Shown: positions 40,758 to 49,168, counted from the first letter of the stretch. The stretch is 64,000 nt of DNA from Streptomyces sp. NBC_00442 (GCF_036014195.1 NZ_CP107918.1:2480001-2544000), one strand, 5' to 3'. Made by a program: numbers and translations. Notes: generated by a model not told the origin, from the sequence alone.

Positions 40758-41027
40758 ATGGCCCTGCGCATGCTCGGTAAGGACCCCAACAGCCCTGACG
40801 GCAACTCGCCTACGATCTACGTGGACGACGAGACCGACAGGTACCTCGTCCAGGGGTTCAAGGTCCTGGACGAGGAGCGGCTCAAGCAGCTGAACCTCCC
40901 CCCGCACGAGGGGGCGGTGGAGATTCCCCGCTATATGGCGCAGTTCTTCCTGGCAGAGGACAGGGAGGCCGCTACCAAGGACACCGAGCCGGAGGTGGAG
41001 AAGGGTGTCGAATCCCCCGACGTTTAA
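40758..41027 (+). CDS. Hypothetical acidic protein of the island, 89 residues
   Basis: ATG 40758 follows GAGGAGGACATC. The protein begins MALRMLGKDPNSPDGNSPTI and has a strand-rich YVDDETDRYLVQGFKVLDEE segment. It overlaps the DUF6879 gene by 23 bases. Such small proteins commonly lie beside Scr1-type regulators in Streptomyces and may be partners of the regulator. Function unknown. Confidence 0.6.
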   Translation: MALRMLGKDPNSPDGNSPTIYVDDETDRYLVQGFKVLDEERLKQLNLPPHEGAVEIPRYMAQFFLAEDREAATKDTEPEVEKGVESPDV

Positions 41028-41517
41028 AGAGCTGTTCCGCGACTGCCAGCGGACAGCCGTCCACCTGGAAGCCCGCGACGCCTACAGCAAGACGCACTCG
41101 ACCTTCGTCGACTGGAAGGCCGGCAGGCAGATCGACCCGGCCGAGCGCTGGTCCGCATGGCACTCGATCGTCTCGGAGGCGGTCTCGCGAGGTGTCGAGG
41201 TGCGTCGAGCCCGCATCGTCTCGACGCCTGTGAGCGAGTACATCCGCTTCGAGCACGAGGTGACCGAGGGGCTCAACATCGCGGCGGGCGAGCAGGTGCG
41301 GTGGCTCCCTCGGCGGAACGCTTCGGATCTACTCGTGCCGGGCAACGACTTCTGGCTGTTCGACTCCCGGCTGCTGTACCTGAACCACTTCGACGGGGAA
41401 GGCGAACCCACAGAGCCCGAGATCACCGAAGACCCGGAGATCGCGAAGCTCTGCGAGTCGGCCTTCGATGCCATCTGGAGCAGGGCGATCCCGCATGCCG
41501 AGTTCGAAGCCCGCTAG
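41005..41517 (+). CDS. DUF6879 family protein
   Basis: The 170-residue protein from GTG 41005 (GGAGGTGGAGAAG upstream) matches the DUF6879 pattern: FKELFRDCQRTAVHLEARDA, WSAWHSIVSEAVSRGVEVRR, a FEHEVTEGLNIAAGEQVRWL segment, and a C-terminal FWLFDSRLLYLNHFDGEG. This family is widespread in actinobacteria and nearly always sits next to a helix-turn-helix/DUF5753 regulator, as here. Biochemical role unknown. It may be a signalling or toxin-like partner. Confidence 0.8.
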   Translation: MSNPPTFKELFRDCQRTAVHLEARDAYSKTHSTFVDWKAGRQIDPAERWSAWHSIVSEAVSRGVEVRRARIVSTPVSEYIRFEHEVTEGLNIAAGEQVRWLPRRNASDLLVPGNDFWLFDSRLLYLNHFDGEGEPTEPEITEDPEIAKLCESAFDAIWSRAIPHAEFEAR

Positions 41518-41543
41518 GCACCACGCATAGGACCGTCACTCCC

Positions 41544-42386
41544 ATGGAATCGGCATCTTCGAGCGCCCAGGAAGCACGCAAGGCGCTCGGGAAACGCCTC
41601 GCAGAGATCCGGGTTGCGGCCGGACTCACCAAGCGAGCCCTTTCTGAAAAACTGGAGTGGCACGAATCGAAAGCATCGCGCTTCGAGAGCGCCAAACGCG
41701 CGCCCTCGGAGCGCGATCTTCGCGAATGGTGCAGCGCATGCGGTGCTGACGACCAAGCGGACCTTCTCGTCCAGACTGCCCGCCGCATCGAGGGCATGTA
41801 CGTCCAGTGGCAACAGTTGGAGAGCGGCGGGCTCAAGCAGGCCCAACAATCAGCCCTTCCCCTTTGGGATCGGACTCAGCAGTTCCGCTTTTACTCGCCG
41901 TGGCTGATCCCTGGACCGGTGCAGACGGCCTCCTACATCAAGGCGTTGCTGACCTCCATCCGCGACCGTCGCAACACGATCGACGATGTTGACGCGGCTG
42001 TTGAGGTCCGCCTTGAAAAACAGAAGATCGTATACACGCAGCGCACATTCGCCATCCTCTTGGAGGAGAGCGCCCTCTACAACCGGATGGGCGGCACCGA
42101 TGTGATGGTGGGCCAACTCGGCTACCTGCTCAGTGCCATGGCCCTCCCCAGAGTGGCTATCGGGATCATTCCCCGCCACATCGAGCGACCGCTCATGCCC
42201 GTCGAAGGCTTTTTCATGTTCGACGACCACACAGTCAAAGTCGAACTCGTCTCAGCCCACCTTACGGTCGAGCAGGAGCCTGAACTCCGCATGTATGCAC
42301 AGACCTTCGCCGAGCTTTACGAGATGGCCGTGTTCGGCTCGGCTGCTCGGGAAATAATCACTACTGCCATCGAATCGTTCGGGTGA
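41544..42386 (+). CDS. Scr1-type regulator: helix-turn-helix plus DUF5753
   Basis: The 280-residue protein starts at ATG 41544. Residues 10-75 are an XRE helix-turn-helix (KALGKRLAEIRVAAGLTKRA, then LEWHESKASRFESAKRAPSE). Residues 90-275 are the DUF5753 domain (FRFYSPWLIPGPVQTASYIK, AILLEESALYNRMGG). Regulators of this group control adjacent DUF397 or DUF6879 genes and are linked to morphological differentiation and antibiotic production. GGCAAGT double repeats flank its operon on both sides and are the obvious operator candidate. Confidence 0.87.
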   Translation: MESASSSAQEARKALGKRLAEIRVAAGLTKRALSEKLEWHESKASRFESAKRAPSERDLREWCSACGADDQADLLVQTARRIEGMYVQWQQLESGGLKQAQQSALPLWDRTQQFRFYSPWLIPGPVQTASYIKALLTSIRDRRNTIDDVDAAVEVRLEKQKIVYTQRTFAILLEESALYNRMGGTDVMVGQLGYLLSAMALPRVAIGIIPRHIERPLMPVEGFFMFDDHTVKVELVSAHLTVEQEPELRMYAQTFAELYEMAVFGSAAREIITTAIESFG

Positions 42387-42392
42387 CCGACT

Positions 42393-42565
42393 GGCAAGTC
42401 CGGGCAAGTTCCGCTTGAGCGCGGCAAGTTCCGGCACGTTTCACTACCTCCTGGCAAGTGCGGGCAATTTCCTGGTGCTCCGGATATCTCCATCCGTAGC
42501 TTGATGCCACGGCTCCAGAACTTGCCCGGAGGAGGCTGGGATGGCTTTGGCAAGTACCGGCAAGG
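42393..42565. promoter_or_regulatory. Cluster of GGCAAGT double half-sites
   Basis: Copies: GGCAAGTCCGGGCAAGTTCC (42393-42412), GGCAAGTTCCGGCACGTTTC (42423-42442), GGCAAGTGCGGGCAATTTCC (42453-42472), an inverted half GAACTTGCCCGG (42518-42529), and GGCAAGTACCGGCAAGG (42549-42565), the last inside the start of the next gene. Half-sites are 10 bases apart, one helical turn, so proteins would bind side by side on one face. Confidence 0.75.
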
Positions 42566-42924
42566 CGTTGGGGGCGGCCGAGGAATCGGCCGAGAATCCC
42601 CCCGTCGACACCGAAGGAATTTCCTTACGCACGGATTCGATCCTCGCGATGCGGATGGGGTCCACGACCCGCGAGGACATCGACGAGGTCACGCCGGCAG
42701 TCGTCCAACACCTGAACCTCCTGCTCGACCAGGACCTGGGGGCGGACGAGGACGCCGAGGTTCAGCAGCTCGTCCGCAAGGGTCTTACCCTGATCGACTC
42801 CAAGGAGCGCCCGACCGCGGAGACGCCGACCTTCGGGGCGTGGCTCTACGCCCGGGACGTCGCTACGCTCACGCGGCGGCTGCTCTGGGTCTACACCGAG
42901 CGCAACGGGCTGGGCGCGCCATGA
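42541..42924 (+). CDS. Unknown protein heading the cell-wall gene row
   Basis: The 127-residue protein starts at ATG 42541 behind CGGAGGAGGCTGGG. Its first codons contain an operator-like repeat. It is acidic and helical (TREDIDEVTPAVVQHLNLLL, then RDVATLTRRLLWVYTERNG). Codon 29 is TTA (42625-42627), rare in Streptomyces and read by the bldA tRNA, so translation may depend on development. No family is recognised. Confidence 0.65.
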   Translation: MALASTGKALGAAEESAENPPVDTEGISLRTDSILAMRMGSTTREDIDEVTPAVVQHLNLLLDQDLGADEDAEVQQLVRKGLTLIDSKERPTAETPTFGAWLYARDVATLTRRLLWVYTERNGLGAP

Positions 42925-43460
42925 GCGTCAAGGAAGACCAGATCATCCGGGAGCTCTCCCACTATCTCCACGAACACCCCGGCGACCAGATGGCGTTGAT
43001 GCCGGTGTACGACGCCGCCCTCGACCACTCGCGGCGCCAAGCCTGCACGCACGACCAGCGCTGTCCGCTCGTGATGACGGCGGCCGTCGTCGTCGACGAG
43101 CGGGACCGCGTCCTGTGCCTGCGGCACCAGGGCGGCTACGCCCTCGCGGAGGCCGAGCCGGAGGATCAGGACGACTCACTCAGCGAGGCGGCCCTCCGCC
43201 TGCTGGTCGAGGAGGTCGGCATCCGGGACGTGTGGACGCAACCCGGAAACGAAGGCCCCTTCCTGGTCGACGTGACGCCCGCGAGTCAGCACGCGTATGG
43301 CCCCCGCCTCCGGGTCGGCATTCGTTACCTCTTCCGGGCACACGCAAGCGCCGTGCACTCGTCGGTGCTGGAAGCGGGCGCGGCGGCCTGGGTGCCGCTG
43401 TCCGAAGTCAGCATGCCGCCGCTCCGCGGCCGTCTGGAGAGCCTCCTGATCGGAACCTGA
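42921..43460 (+). CDS. Nudix-fold protein with degenerate Nudix box
   Basis: The 179-residue protein starts at ATG 42921 (ATGA overlap). It has a Nudix core with RCPLVMTAAVVVDERDRVLC, then EAALRLLVEEVGI where the standard box would read REL-x-EE-x-G. The Arg and the EE pair are kept, but the first Glu of REx2EE is Leu and the usual Gly-Gly before the box is not found in place. It may bind a nucleotide-like compound rather than cut it, or act on an unusual substrate. It is coupled to the following small genes. Confidence 0.72.
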   Translation: MSVKEDQIIRELSHYLHEHPGDQMALMPVYDAALDHSRRQACTHDQRCPLVMTAAVVVDERDRVLCLRHQGGYALAEAEPEDQDDSLSEAALRLLVEEVGIRDVWTQPGNEGPFLVDVTPASQHAYGPRLRVGIRYLFRAHASAVHSSVLEAGAAAWVPLSEVSMPPLRGRLESLLIGT

Positions 43461-43546
43461 TGAGCCCCCGAAACGAACAACTCGCCTACCTTGCCAGCCT
43501 TGTGATGCTCGGCGGCACCCTCCTCTACGCCATCTGGAGGGGCTGA
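43460..43546 (+). CDS. 28-residue single-pass membrane peptide
   Basis: ATG 43460 overlaps the previous stop, and its TGA 43544-43546 overlaps the next ATG, so translation is coupled at both ends. The peptide has one hydrophobic helix (LAYLASLVMLGGTLLYAIW) and charged ends. It is too short for similarity calls, but the double coupling and clean composition support a real gene that could anchor other island proteins to the membrane. Confidence 0.6.
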   Translation: MSPRNEQLAYLASLVMLGGTLLYAIWRG

Positions 43547-43794
43547 TGCACAAGCGCAAGGCTGCGGAATTGCAAGCCAAGCCGACTCCCCCTGTCGGGA
43601 CAGTCGAGCAGCGGAACAGGCCGCCGGGCGATGTGCGCATAGGCGACTTCCTGTACCTCGATGGAGCGTTCCAGCGAGTCCGGGACATGAGGGCCGCCGG
43701 CACATCAGCCCACCGCGTCTTGCACTTCACCGGGCGCGCCCCGGTGATCATGCGCGAGCCCCGGACTATCTACCGGCCCCTCGAACTTCTCTGA
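43546..43794 (+). CDS. Hypothetical protein, 82 residues
   Basis: Starts at ATG 43546 by coupling. A basic N-terminus (MHKRKAAELQAKPTPPVGTV) is followed by a small beta-rich part (IGDFLYLDGAFQRVRDMRAA, HRVLHFTGRAPVIMREP). It could be a small SH3-like or DNA-binding fold. A 60-base gap with GAGGAGCTTCGCC separates it from the epimerase gene. Confidence 0.6.
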   Translation: MHKRKAAELQAKPTPPVGTVEQRNRPPGDVRIGDFLYLDGAFQRVRDMRAAGTSAHRVLHFTGRAPVIMREPRTIYRPLELL

Positions 43795-43854
43795 CCCAAA
43801 ACCCATCCGATTATCTCTCGACCCTTCTCACCTCACGCCGCGAGGAGCTTCGCC

Positions 43855-44655
43855 ATGCGCTTCCGCAAGATTCACGGGGCCGGCAACGACTTCGTCCTGC
43901 TTACCGACCTCGGCCCGGCCGACAAAAGGGAGTGGCCGAAGGAGGCCGAACGCCTCTGCGCCAGACGTACTGGCATCGGTGCGGACGGCCTTGTCATCAG
44001 CAGCCGGGTCAGCGATGAGCCGACCGTTCTCGAAGTCGACTGCTTCAACGCGGACGGCTCGGTCGCCACGATGTGCGGCAACGCGCTGCGCTGTGCGGCG
44101 TGGGCAGCCCAGTGCGATCAGGGCTTCCGGACGATGCAGCTTCGCATGGCAGGTGTCCTGCACGAGGCAACCGTCGACACCGACTCCGTATGGGTCACAG
44201 CCGAAGTGGGTGCCATCCAGCCCCGCGTCTTACAGACGATCATCAACGGCAGGCCAACGTGGTTCGACAGCGCGCACACCGGCACGGAACACGTCGTCGC
44301 CGTCGTGGACGACGTGGACGCCATCCACGCGGAAGTGGTCGGCCGAGTCGTTCGGCACCACAAGAACGTGGCGCCGATCGGCACGAACGTCAACTTCGTC
44401 CAGCGCCTCGGCCGTCAGGCGCTCAAGATCCGCACCTACGAACGCGGTGTCGAAGCCGAGACGCTCTCCTGCGGCAGCGGGGCCGTCGCAGCCGTTGTCG
44501 TCGCCACCATGCGCGGCCTCGTCGCCAAGCGCGAAGTCACCGTTCACAACCGGGCCGGTGAACCGCTCACCGTCCGTCCGCACCACGACCGCCCGGAACG
44601 GGCCGCCTGGGTTGGCGGACCGGTCACCCAGACCTTCGAAGGGGTATTCGCATGA
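43855..44655 (+). CDS. dapF: Diaminopimelate epimerase-family protein
   Basis: The 266-residue enzyme has all family landmarks: FRKIHGAGNDFV at the start, NADGS then MCGNALRC with catalytic Cys 74, TNVNFVQ, and YERGVEAETLSCGSGA with catalytic Cys 206. Both acid/base Cys are intact, so it should be an active racemase or epimerase of the DapF fold, turning LL- into meso-diaminopimelate or acting on a related amino acid. Codon 126 is TTA (44230-44232). It overlaps the ligase gene by 4 bases. A second copy inside a mobile element is not expected for housekeeping use. Confidence 0.88.
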   Translation: MRFRKIHGAGNDFVLLTDLGPADKREWPKEAERLCARRTGIGADGLVISSRVSDEPTVLEVDCFNADGSVATMCGNALRCAAWAAQCDQGFRTMQLRMAGVLHEATVDTDSVWVTAEVGAIQPRVLQTIINGRPTWFDSAHTGTEHVVAVVDDVDAIHAEVVGRVVRHHKNVAPIGTNVNFVQRLGRQALKIRTYERGVEAETLSCGSGAVAAVVVATMRGLVAKREVTVHNRAGEPLTVRPHHDRPERAAWVGGPVTQTFEGVFA

Positions 44656-45743
44656 CCGTCTTTCTCGACTCGACCTCGAAGCAAGCGGCGCAGAACGCCG
44701 CCGAGAAACTCCGCGAGTGGGGGCGAGGCCGGCAGGGCCTCGGCGTCGCCCTCATTTACGGACCGGTGTCCGCCGAAGACAGGCTCTACCACTCCGAGTG
44801 CCCAGTCGAGCAGCGATCCGTGACCGCGCTGGGCAAGGCCCTCGAAGAGATCGGCGCGCGGTGGAACGTGCTGGACCCCACCCAGCCCGACTTCATCAGG
44901 GAGCTGGTCTCGTACGACGTGGCCCTCTCGAACCTGCACGGCCCCTACGGTGAGGACGGTCGTCTTCAGGGCCTGCTCGACTACCTTCGCGTGCCCTACT
45001 GCGGCAGCGGGGTGCAGGCATCCGCGGTGGCCGCTGACAAGATCCTCTGCAAGCGGGTCATGCTGACCCTCGGCGTCCCGACGCCCGGTTGGCGCGTCTG
45101 GTCCGGCGGACCGGTGAACTGGGGCACCCGGGACGTCATGGTGAAGCCGCCCTTCGGCGGGTCCAGCGTGGGCATGAGTCTCGTCCGTGACGCAGCCAAC
45201 CTGCCCCGCGCCCTGTCGGAGGCCGCTGGCGAAAGCGGCGACGAGGTGCTCGTCGAGGACTACGTCGTCGGTACCCCCGTGACCGTGGGAATGCTGGAGC
45301 TTCCGGGCGGCTCGGTGATCGTCTTCCCGCCGCTGACCACCGAGGCGACCGATGCCGAGTTCTACGACGCCGACACCAAACTCGACGTGGACTCGAAGGG
45401 CGCCGTCACCGTCCGGGCCGCCGAGCTGGAGCCCGTAGCGATGAACCGGATCGCCAGGGATGCCCGGACCCTGTGGGATGGGATCGGACTACGCGGCTCG
45501 GCCCGCATCGACTTCATCGTCACCGAGAAGGACGACGCGTACGTGCTGGAGGTCAACAGCACGCCGGGCATGTCCCGTGACAGCAACTTCGCGGTCGGGG
45601 CGGCGATGGTCGGGCTCACGCACACGGATGTCGTGCTGGCGATGCTTCATGAGGCCCTGGCCCGGTCGCCGTACGATGTCCCCCTGCCCACTCCCGTGTT
45701 CTCCAGCACCACGGTGACGCGGGAGGCTGCCGTCTCCCTGTAG
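44652..45743 (+). CDS. D-alanine-D-alanine ligase-like ATP-grasp enzyme
   Basis: The 363-residue protein has the Ddl pattern: HGPYGEDGRLQGLLD (residues 96-110), GSGVQASAVAADK, VKPPFGGSSVGMSLV (164-178), RIDFIVTE and EVNSTPGMSRDSNF with the Mg-binding Glu and Asn. All ATP-grasp residues I can check are present. The N-terminal substrate loop differs from common Ddl (VALIYGPVSAED), so specificity could be D-Ala-D-Ala or another D-amino acid pair. Directly coupled to the epimerase, it would join amino acids made or changed by it. Confidence 0.85.
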   Translation: MTVFLDSTSKQAAQNAAEKLREWGRGRQGLGVALIYGPVSAEDRLYHSECPVEQRSVTALGKALEEIGARWNVLDPTQPDFIRELVSYDVALSNLHGPYGEDGRLQGLLDYLRVPYCGSGVQASAVAADKILCKRVMLTLGVPTPGWRVWSGGPVNWGTRDVMVKPPFGGSSVGMSLVRDAANLPRALSEAAGESGDEVLVEDYVVGTPVTVGMLELPGGSVIVFPPLTTEATDAEFYDADTKLDVDSKGAVTVRAAELEPVAMNRIARDARTLWDGIGLRGSARIDFIVTEKDDAYVLEVNSTPGMSRDSNFAVGAAMVGLTHTDVVLAMLHEALARSPYDVPLPTPVFSSTTVTREAAVSL

Positions 45744-45756
45744 GAGCAATGCCACT

Positions 45757-46302
45757 GTGCCGCGCGCCCACGAAGTCCCCATGTGCCGACAGCTCATCAC
45801 CCCCGCCGAATGGGATCTCCACGGAGGATGGGCACTGGGAGACAGGATCGAGTGGTCCAACCGGGCGTGCGGCCTGGCGTCACTGAGAATGATTTTGCTG
45901 GCCTACGGGTGCGAGGCACCAACGGTGACGGAACTCCTGAAGCTCGCCGTAAAGCACGAGGTTTTGACCCCGCGTGGAGCGCTTCACGCGGGGATCGCGA
46001 ACCTGGCGACCGAGCTCGGAGTTCACTCCCAGGCGGAAGCCGTCCCCGTTGAAGGTCTGCTCGGCCGCCTCGACGACGCTCCGCTCATCGTGTCCGTGAC
46101 CGAGCAATTCCCCGAGGACGGCCGCAAGGGCGGGCACCTCGTCATCCTTCGCGGCTACGAGAGCGGCCCGGACCCAACCATCCACTTCCGCGACCCATCG
46201 GCCTGGGGCCAGGAGAACGACCAGGTACCGCTCAGTCGCCTCTCCCACTCATACACCGGACGCGCGATCACCTTCGCGCCCCTAAACAACGGAGACTCTT
46301 GA
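45757..46302 (+). CDS. C39-like cysteine peptidase
   Basis: The 181-residue protein is taken from GTG 45757 (GGAG nine bases upstream). ATG 45781 is an alternative. It has the papain-like triad of C39 peptidases: Cys 38 in SNRACGLASLRMIL, His 127 in KGGHLVILRGYE and Asp 146 in IHFRDPSAWG. There is no membrane or ABC part, so it is a free cytoplasmic peptidase or transpeptidase. It could trim or transfer a peptide made by the neighbouring ligase. Confidence 0.78.
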   Translation: MPRAHEVPMCRQLITPAEWDLHGGWALGDRIEWSNRACGLASLRMILLAYGCEAPTVTELLKLAVKHEVLTPRGALHAGIANLATELGVHSQAEAVPVEGLLGRLDDAPLIVSVTEQFPEDGRKGGHLVILRGYESGPDPTIHFRDPSAWGQENDQVPLSRLSHSYTGRAITFAPLNNGDS

Positions 46303-46676
46303 TGACCGAGGCAGACGGCGGAACGCGCCCGGCCGAGGGCGGCCGGACGATCGCCGTACTCGGAGAGATGCTCGAACTGGGCGACGACTCACTTGAGGCC
46401 CATCGCGAGATCGGGCGCTACGCAGCCGAGCAAGGAGTCGAGATCCTGCTCGGTGTCGGCAACAGCCCCAACGTGAAGCAACTCGTCCTCCACGCGGGCG
46501 CGGCCGGCGTACCCAACCTTGCCCTCGTTGCTGACAACGAGACCGCCGCCGACTTCCTGGAAAAGATCCTCGTGCCCGGCGACAAGGTGCTCATGAAAGC
46601 CTCACGAGGCGGCATGCTCTGGCAGATCGCCCAGCGACTCACCGGACAGCCCGTCACAGGGCTCGGGGACCACTAG
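46302..46676 (+). CDS. Free-standing MurF C-terminal domain
   Basis: The 124-residue protein begins at ATG 46302, coupled to the peptidase stop and with GGAG 7 bases upstream. It matches only the C-terminal third of MurF: GRTIAVLGEMLELGDDSLEA, HREIGRYAAEQGVEILLGVG and PGDKVLMKASRGG. MurF normally has about 450 residues and joins D-Ala-D-Ala to UDP-MurNAc-tripeptide. The ATPase core and the N-terminal UDP-binding domain are missing. The clean own start and ribosome binding site argue that it is a designed single-domain protein and not decay. Confidence 0.82.
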   Translation: MTEADGGTRPAEGGRTIAVLGEMLELGDDSLEAHREIGRYAAEQGVEILLGVGNSPNVKQLVLHAGAAGVPNLALVADNETAADFLEKILVPGDKVLMKASRGGMLWQIAQRLTGQPVTGLGDH

Positions 46677-46685
46677 GTTGGCAGG

Positions 46686-46979
46686 ATGAACGACGAGCCA
46701 CTGGAGGAGTGGGCGGAGCGCCGCGAAGCGAAGATCGGCCGACTTCGCGCTGTCCCCATCGTCACCGGCGACGGCCCCAGAGGGGCGCACCTGAACCCCG
46801 ACGCACCGCGCGCCATCGAGCGATGGAACGGCTACTTCTGGGAGCCGTACGCCTTCGCGGCCAGCCTCGCAGAGGCGAAGCGCATCCTGTACCCCGAGGC
46901 CAATACTCCCGCCGTTAGCCCGCCCGGCCTCGCGGGGCAGCCACTCGCCCCGGGCAGGGGCAGACACCGAAAGCCGTAG
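46686..46979 (+). CDS. DUF6087 family protein
   Basis: The 97-residue protein from ATG 46686 follows the family pattern: MNDEPLEEWAERREAKIGRL, GAHLNPDAPRAIERWNGYFW, and an end of GRGRHRKP. DUF6087 proteins are small Streptomyces proteins of unknown role, often next to Scr1-type regulators and accessory genes. Last gene of the island row before a terminator. Confidence 0.78.
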   Translation: MNDEPLEEWAERREAKIGRLRAVPIVTGDGPRGAHLNPDAPRAIERWNGYFWEPYAFAASLAEAKRILYPEANTPAVSPPGLAGQPLAPGRGRHRKP

Positions 46980-46990
46980 GCACCTCAAGG

Positions 46991-47029
46991 CCCCGGCTCG
47001 TTCCCTCACCCGAGGTGGATGAGCCGGGG
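46991..47029 (+). terminator. Terminator at the end of the island
   Basis: CCCCGGCTC and GAGCCGGGG pair over 9 bp with an inner CCTC/GAGG, followed by CTCTCTC. It closes the rightward gene row. Confidence 0.7.
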
Positions 47030-47057
47030 CTCTCTCATGCGGTGGAGGCCCCTGAGA

Positions 47058-47143
47058 ATCCAGCACGAATCCAGCACGGTGCGGATGACGAGGGGTGATG
47101 ACAGGTGACGAGCCGTCAGATTATCCAGCACCGATCCAGCACG
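47058..47143. repeat. Four ATCCAGCAC repeats, candidate integrase arm sites
   Basis: ATCCAGCACG starts at 47058, 47069 and 47134, and ATCCAGCACC at 47123. They form two pairs with 11-base spacing, 65 bases apart. Paired direct repeats near a prophage end are the usual arrangement of arm-type sites for a tyrosine integrase, which suggests the right attachment site lies within 47,144-47,260. Confidence 0.6.
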
Positions 47144-47145
47144 GG

Positions 47146-47184
47146 AAAAACTAAGGGGCCCGTCTCAAGAGAGTCGGACCCCTT
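47146..47184 (-). terminator. ychF transcription terminator
   Basis: On the minus strand, AAGGGGTCCG and CGGGCCCCTT pair with an inner CTC/GAG, and AG then TTTTT follow. It lies 48 bases after the ychF stop. It may overlap the att region. Confidence 0.75.
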
Positions 47185-47231
47185 CTGACCTGCATGTTTG
47201 CCAGATCAGCGAAGTGGTGGTATGTCACCCA

Positions 47232-48320
<1,089 letters not shown>

Positions 48321-48539
48321 GTGGCGACTTCCCGGTACGAGGGCGGTGGACGGTCCGGAGGGTGGACCGCCCACCAGTTTACGGGCGCGCGATCCGGGCG
48401 GTGACGGCCCCGGCCACCACCCTCGATCCCGCCCGTCCCGCCTCGCGACCGGGCCCACGCCCTCGAACGTGTGGGCAAGCTCGGCCAAAGGGCGTGTCCA
48501 ATGGTCGGTTACTCCCCCGCGGCGACCTACGTTGGTGCG

Positions 48540-49148
48540 GTGGAGCAATACAGGACACGCACCCCGCAGCGCGGACAGCGACCCCGGACACCGGGGCCGG
48601 CGGCTTCCCGGGCGCCCATCGGCGGAGCCGCCGGGGCCGCCGGGGCGGCGGTGAGCGGTGAGAGCGCCGCCGTCTACCGGGCGGCCGGCCGCACCAGGCC
48701 GGTGCCCCCCGTCGTCCTCGCGCTGCGCAGACTGCCCTCCCCCCGCCTCACCGGGCTCGGCGGCGGCCTGCTCGCCGCGGCGCTGATGTTCGCGCTCGGC
48801 GGCCTGGACTGGCTGCTCCTCGACGGCTCACCCGCGGTGTACGGGGTGCTGTTCCTGCTGGTCAGTGCGGTCACCGCGTTCTGGGTACGGCCCGCCGACC
48901 TCGTCACGGCGCCGATCTGCGTACCGATCGCCTTCGCCGTCGGGATCGTTCCCATCGCGGGCGGCGCCGGCGGCTTCGGCGGGCAGACGATGGCCGTGGT
49001 GACGGCGCTCGCCCTGCACGCGGGCTGGCTCTACGCCGGGACGCTGGTGGCCGGCGTCATCGCGACCGTAAGGAGGGTCCGGCTGATGAGGAGCCGGCGC
49101 ACCCTCAAGAAGTCCGGAAGCGGCAGCGGGCCCGGCGGCCGGCGCTAG
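48540..49148 (+). CDS. DUF6542-type membrane protein
   Basis: The 202-residue protein is taken from GTG 48540 (VEQYRTRTPQRGQR). ATG 48501 is possible. A disordered N-terminus of about 70 residues is followed by four predicted membrane helices (LGGGLLAAALMFALGGLDWL, AVYGVLFLLVSAVTAFWV, CVPIAFAVGIVPIAGGAG, ALALHAGWLYAGTLVAGVIA) and a basic tail. Widely conserved in Streptomyces, function unknown. Confidence 0.75.
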   Translation: MEQYRTRTPQRGQRPRTPGPAASRAPIGGAAGAAGAAVSGESAAVYRAAGRTRPVPPVVLALRRLPSPRLTGLGGGLLAAALMFALGGLDWLLLDGSPAVYGVLFLLVSAVTAFWVRPADLVTAPICVPIAFAVGIVPIAGGAGGFGGQTMAVVTALALHAGWLYAGTLVAGVIATVRRVRLMRSRRTLKKSGSGSGPGGRR

Positions 49149-49168
49149 TCGGGTACGGCACGCGAGAC

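Larger units (their letters stand above)
1..47200. mobile_element. Integrated siphovirus-type prophage (left end outside window)
   Basis: A full set of head, packaging, tail, lysis and DNA-metabolism genes runs from 8,514 to 40,557, flanked by leftward small early genes on the left and an accessory island on the right. The right limit is placed between 46,980 and 47,231, because four ATCCAGCAC repeats resembling integrase arm sites lie there and the conserved chromosomal gene ychF starts its 3' end at 47,232. No integrase, attL or DNA polymerase is visible, so they are either left of the window or absent. In virion order the genome probably starts near 8,300, just upstream of the HNH and terminase genes. 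The exact att core cannot be defined because the left junction is missing. Confidence 0.85.

Noticed and set aside
46302..46676. The MurF-like gene as a decayed fragment
   Set aside because: It has its own ribosome binding site, a coupled ATG start, an intact stop and no MurF-like remnants upstream, so a stand-alone domain protein is more likely.
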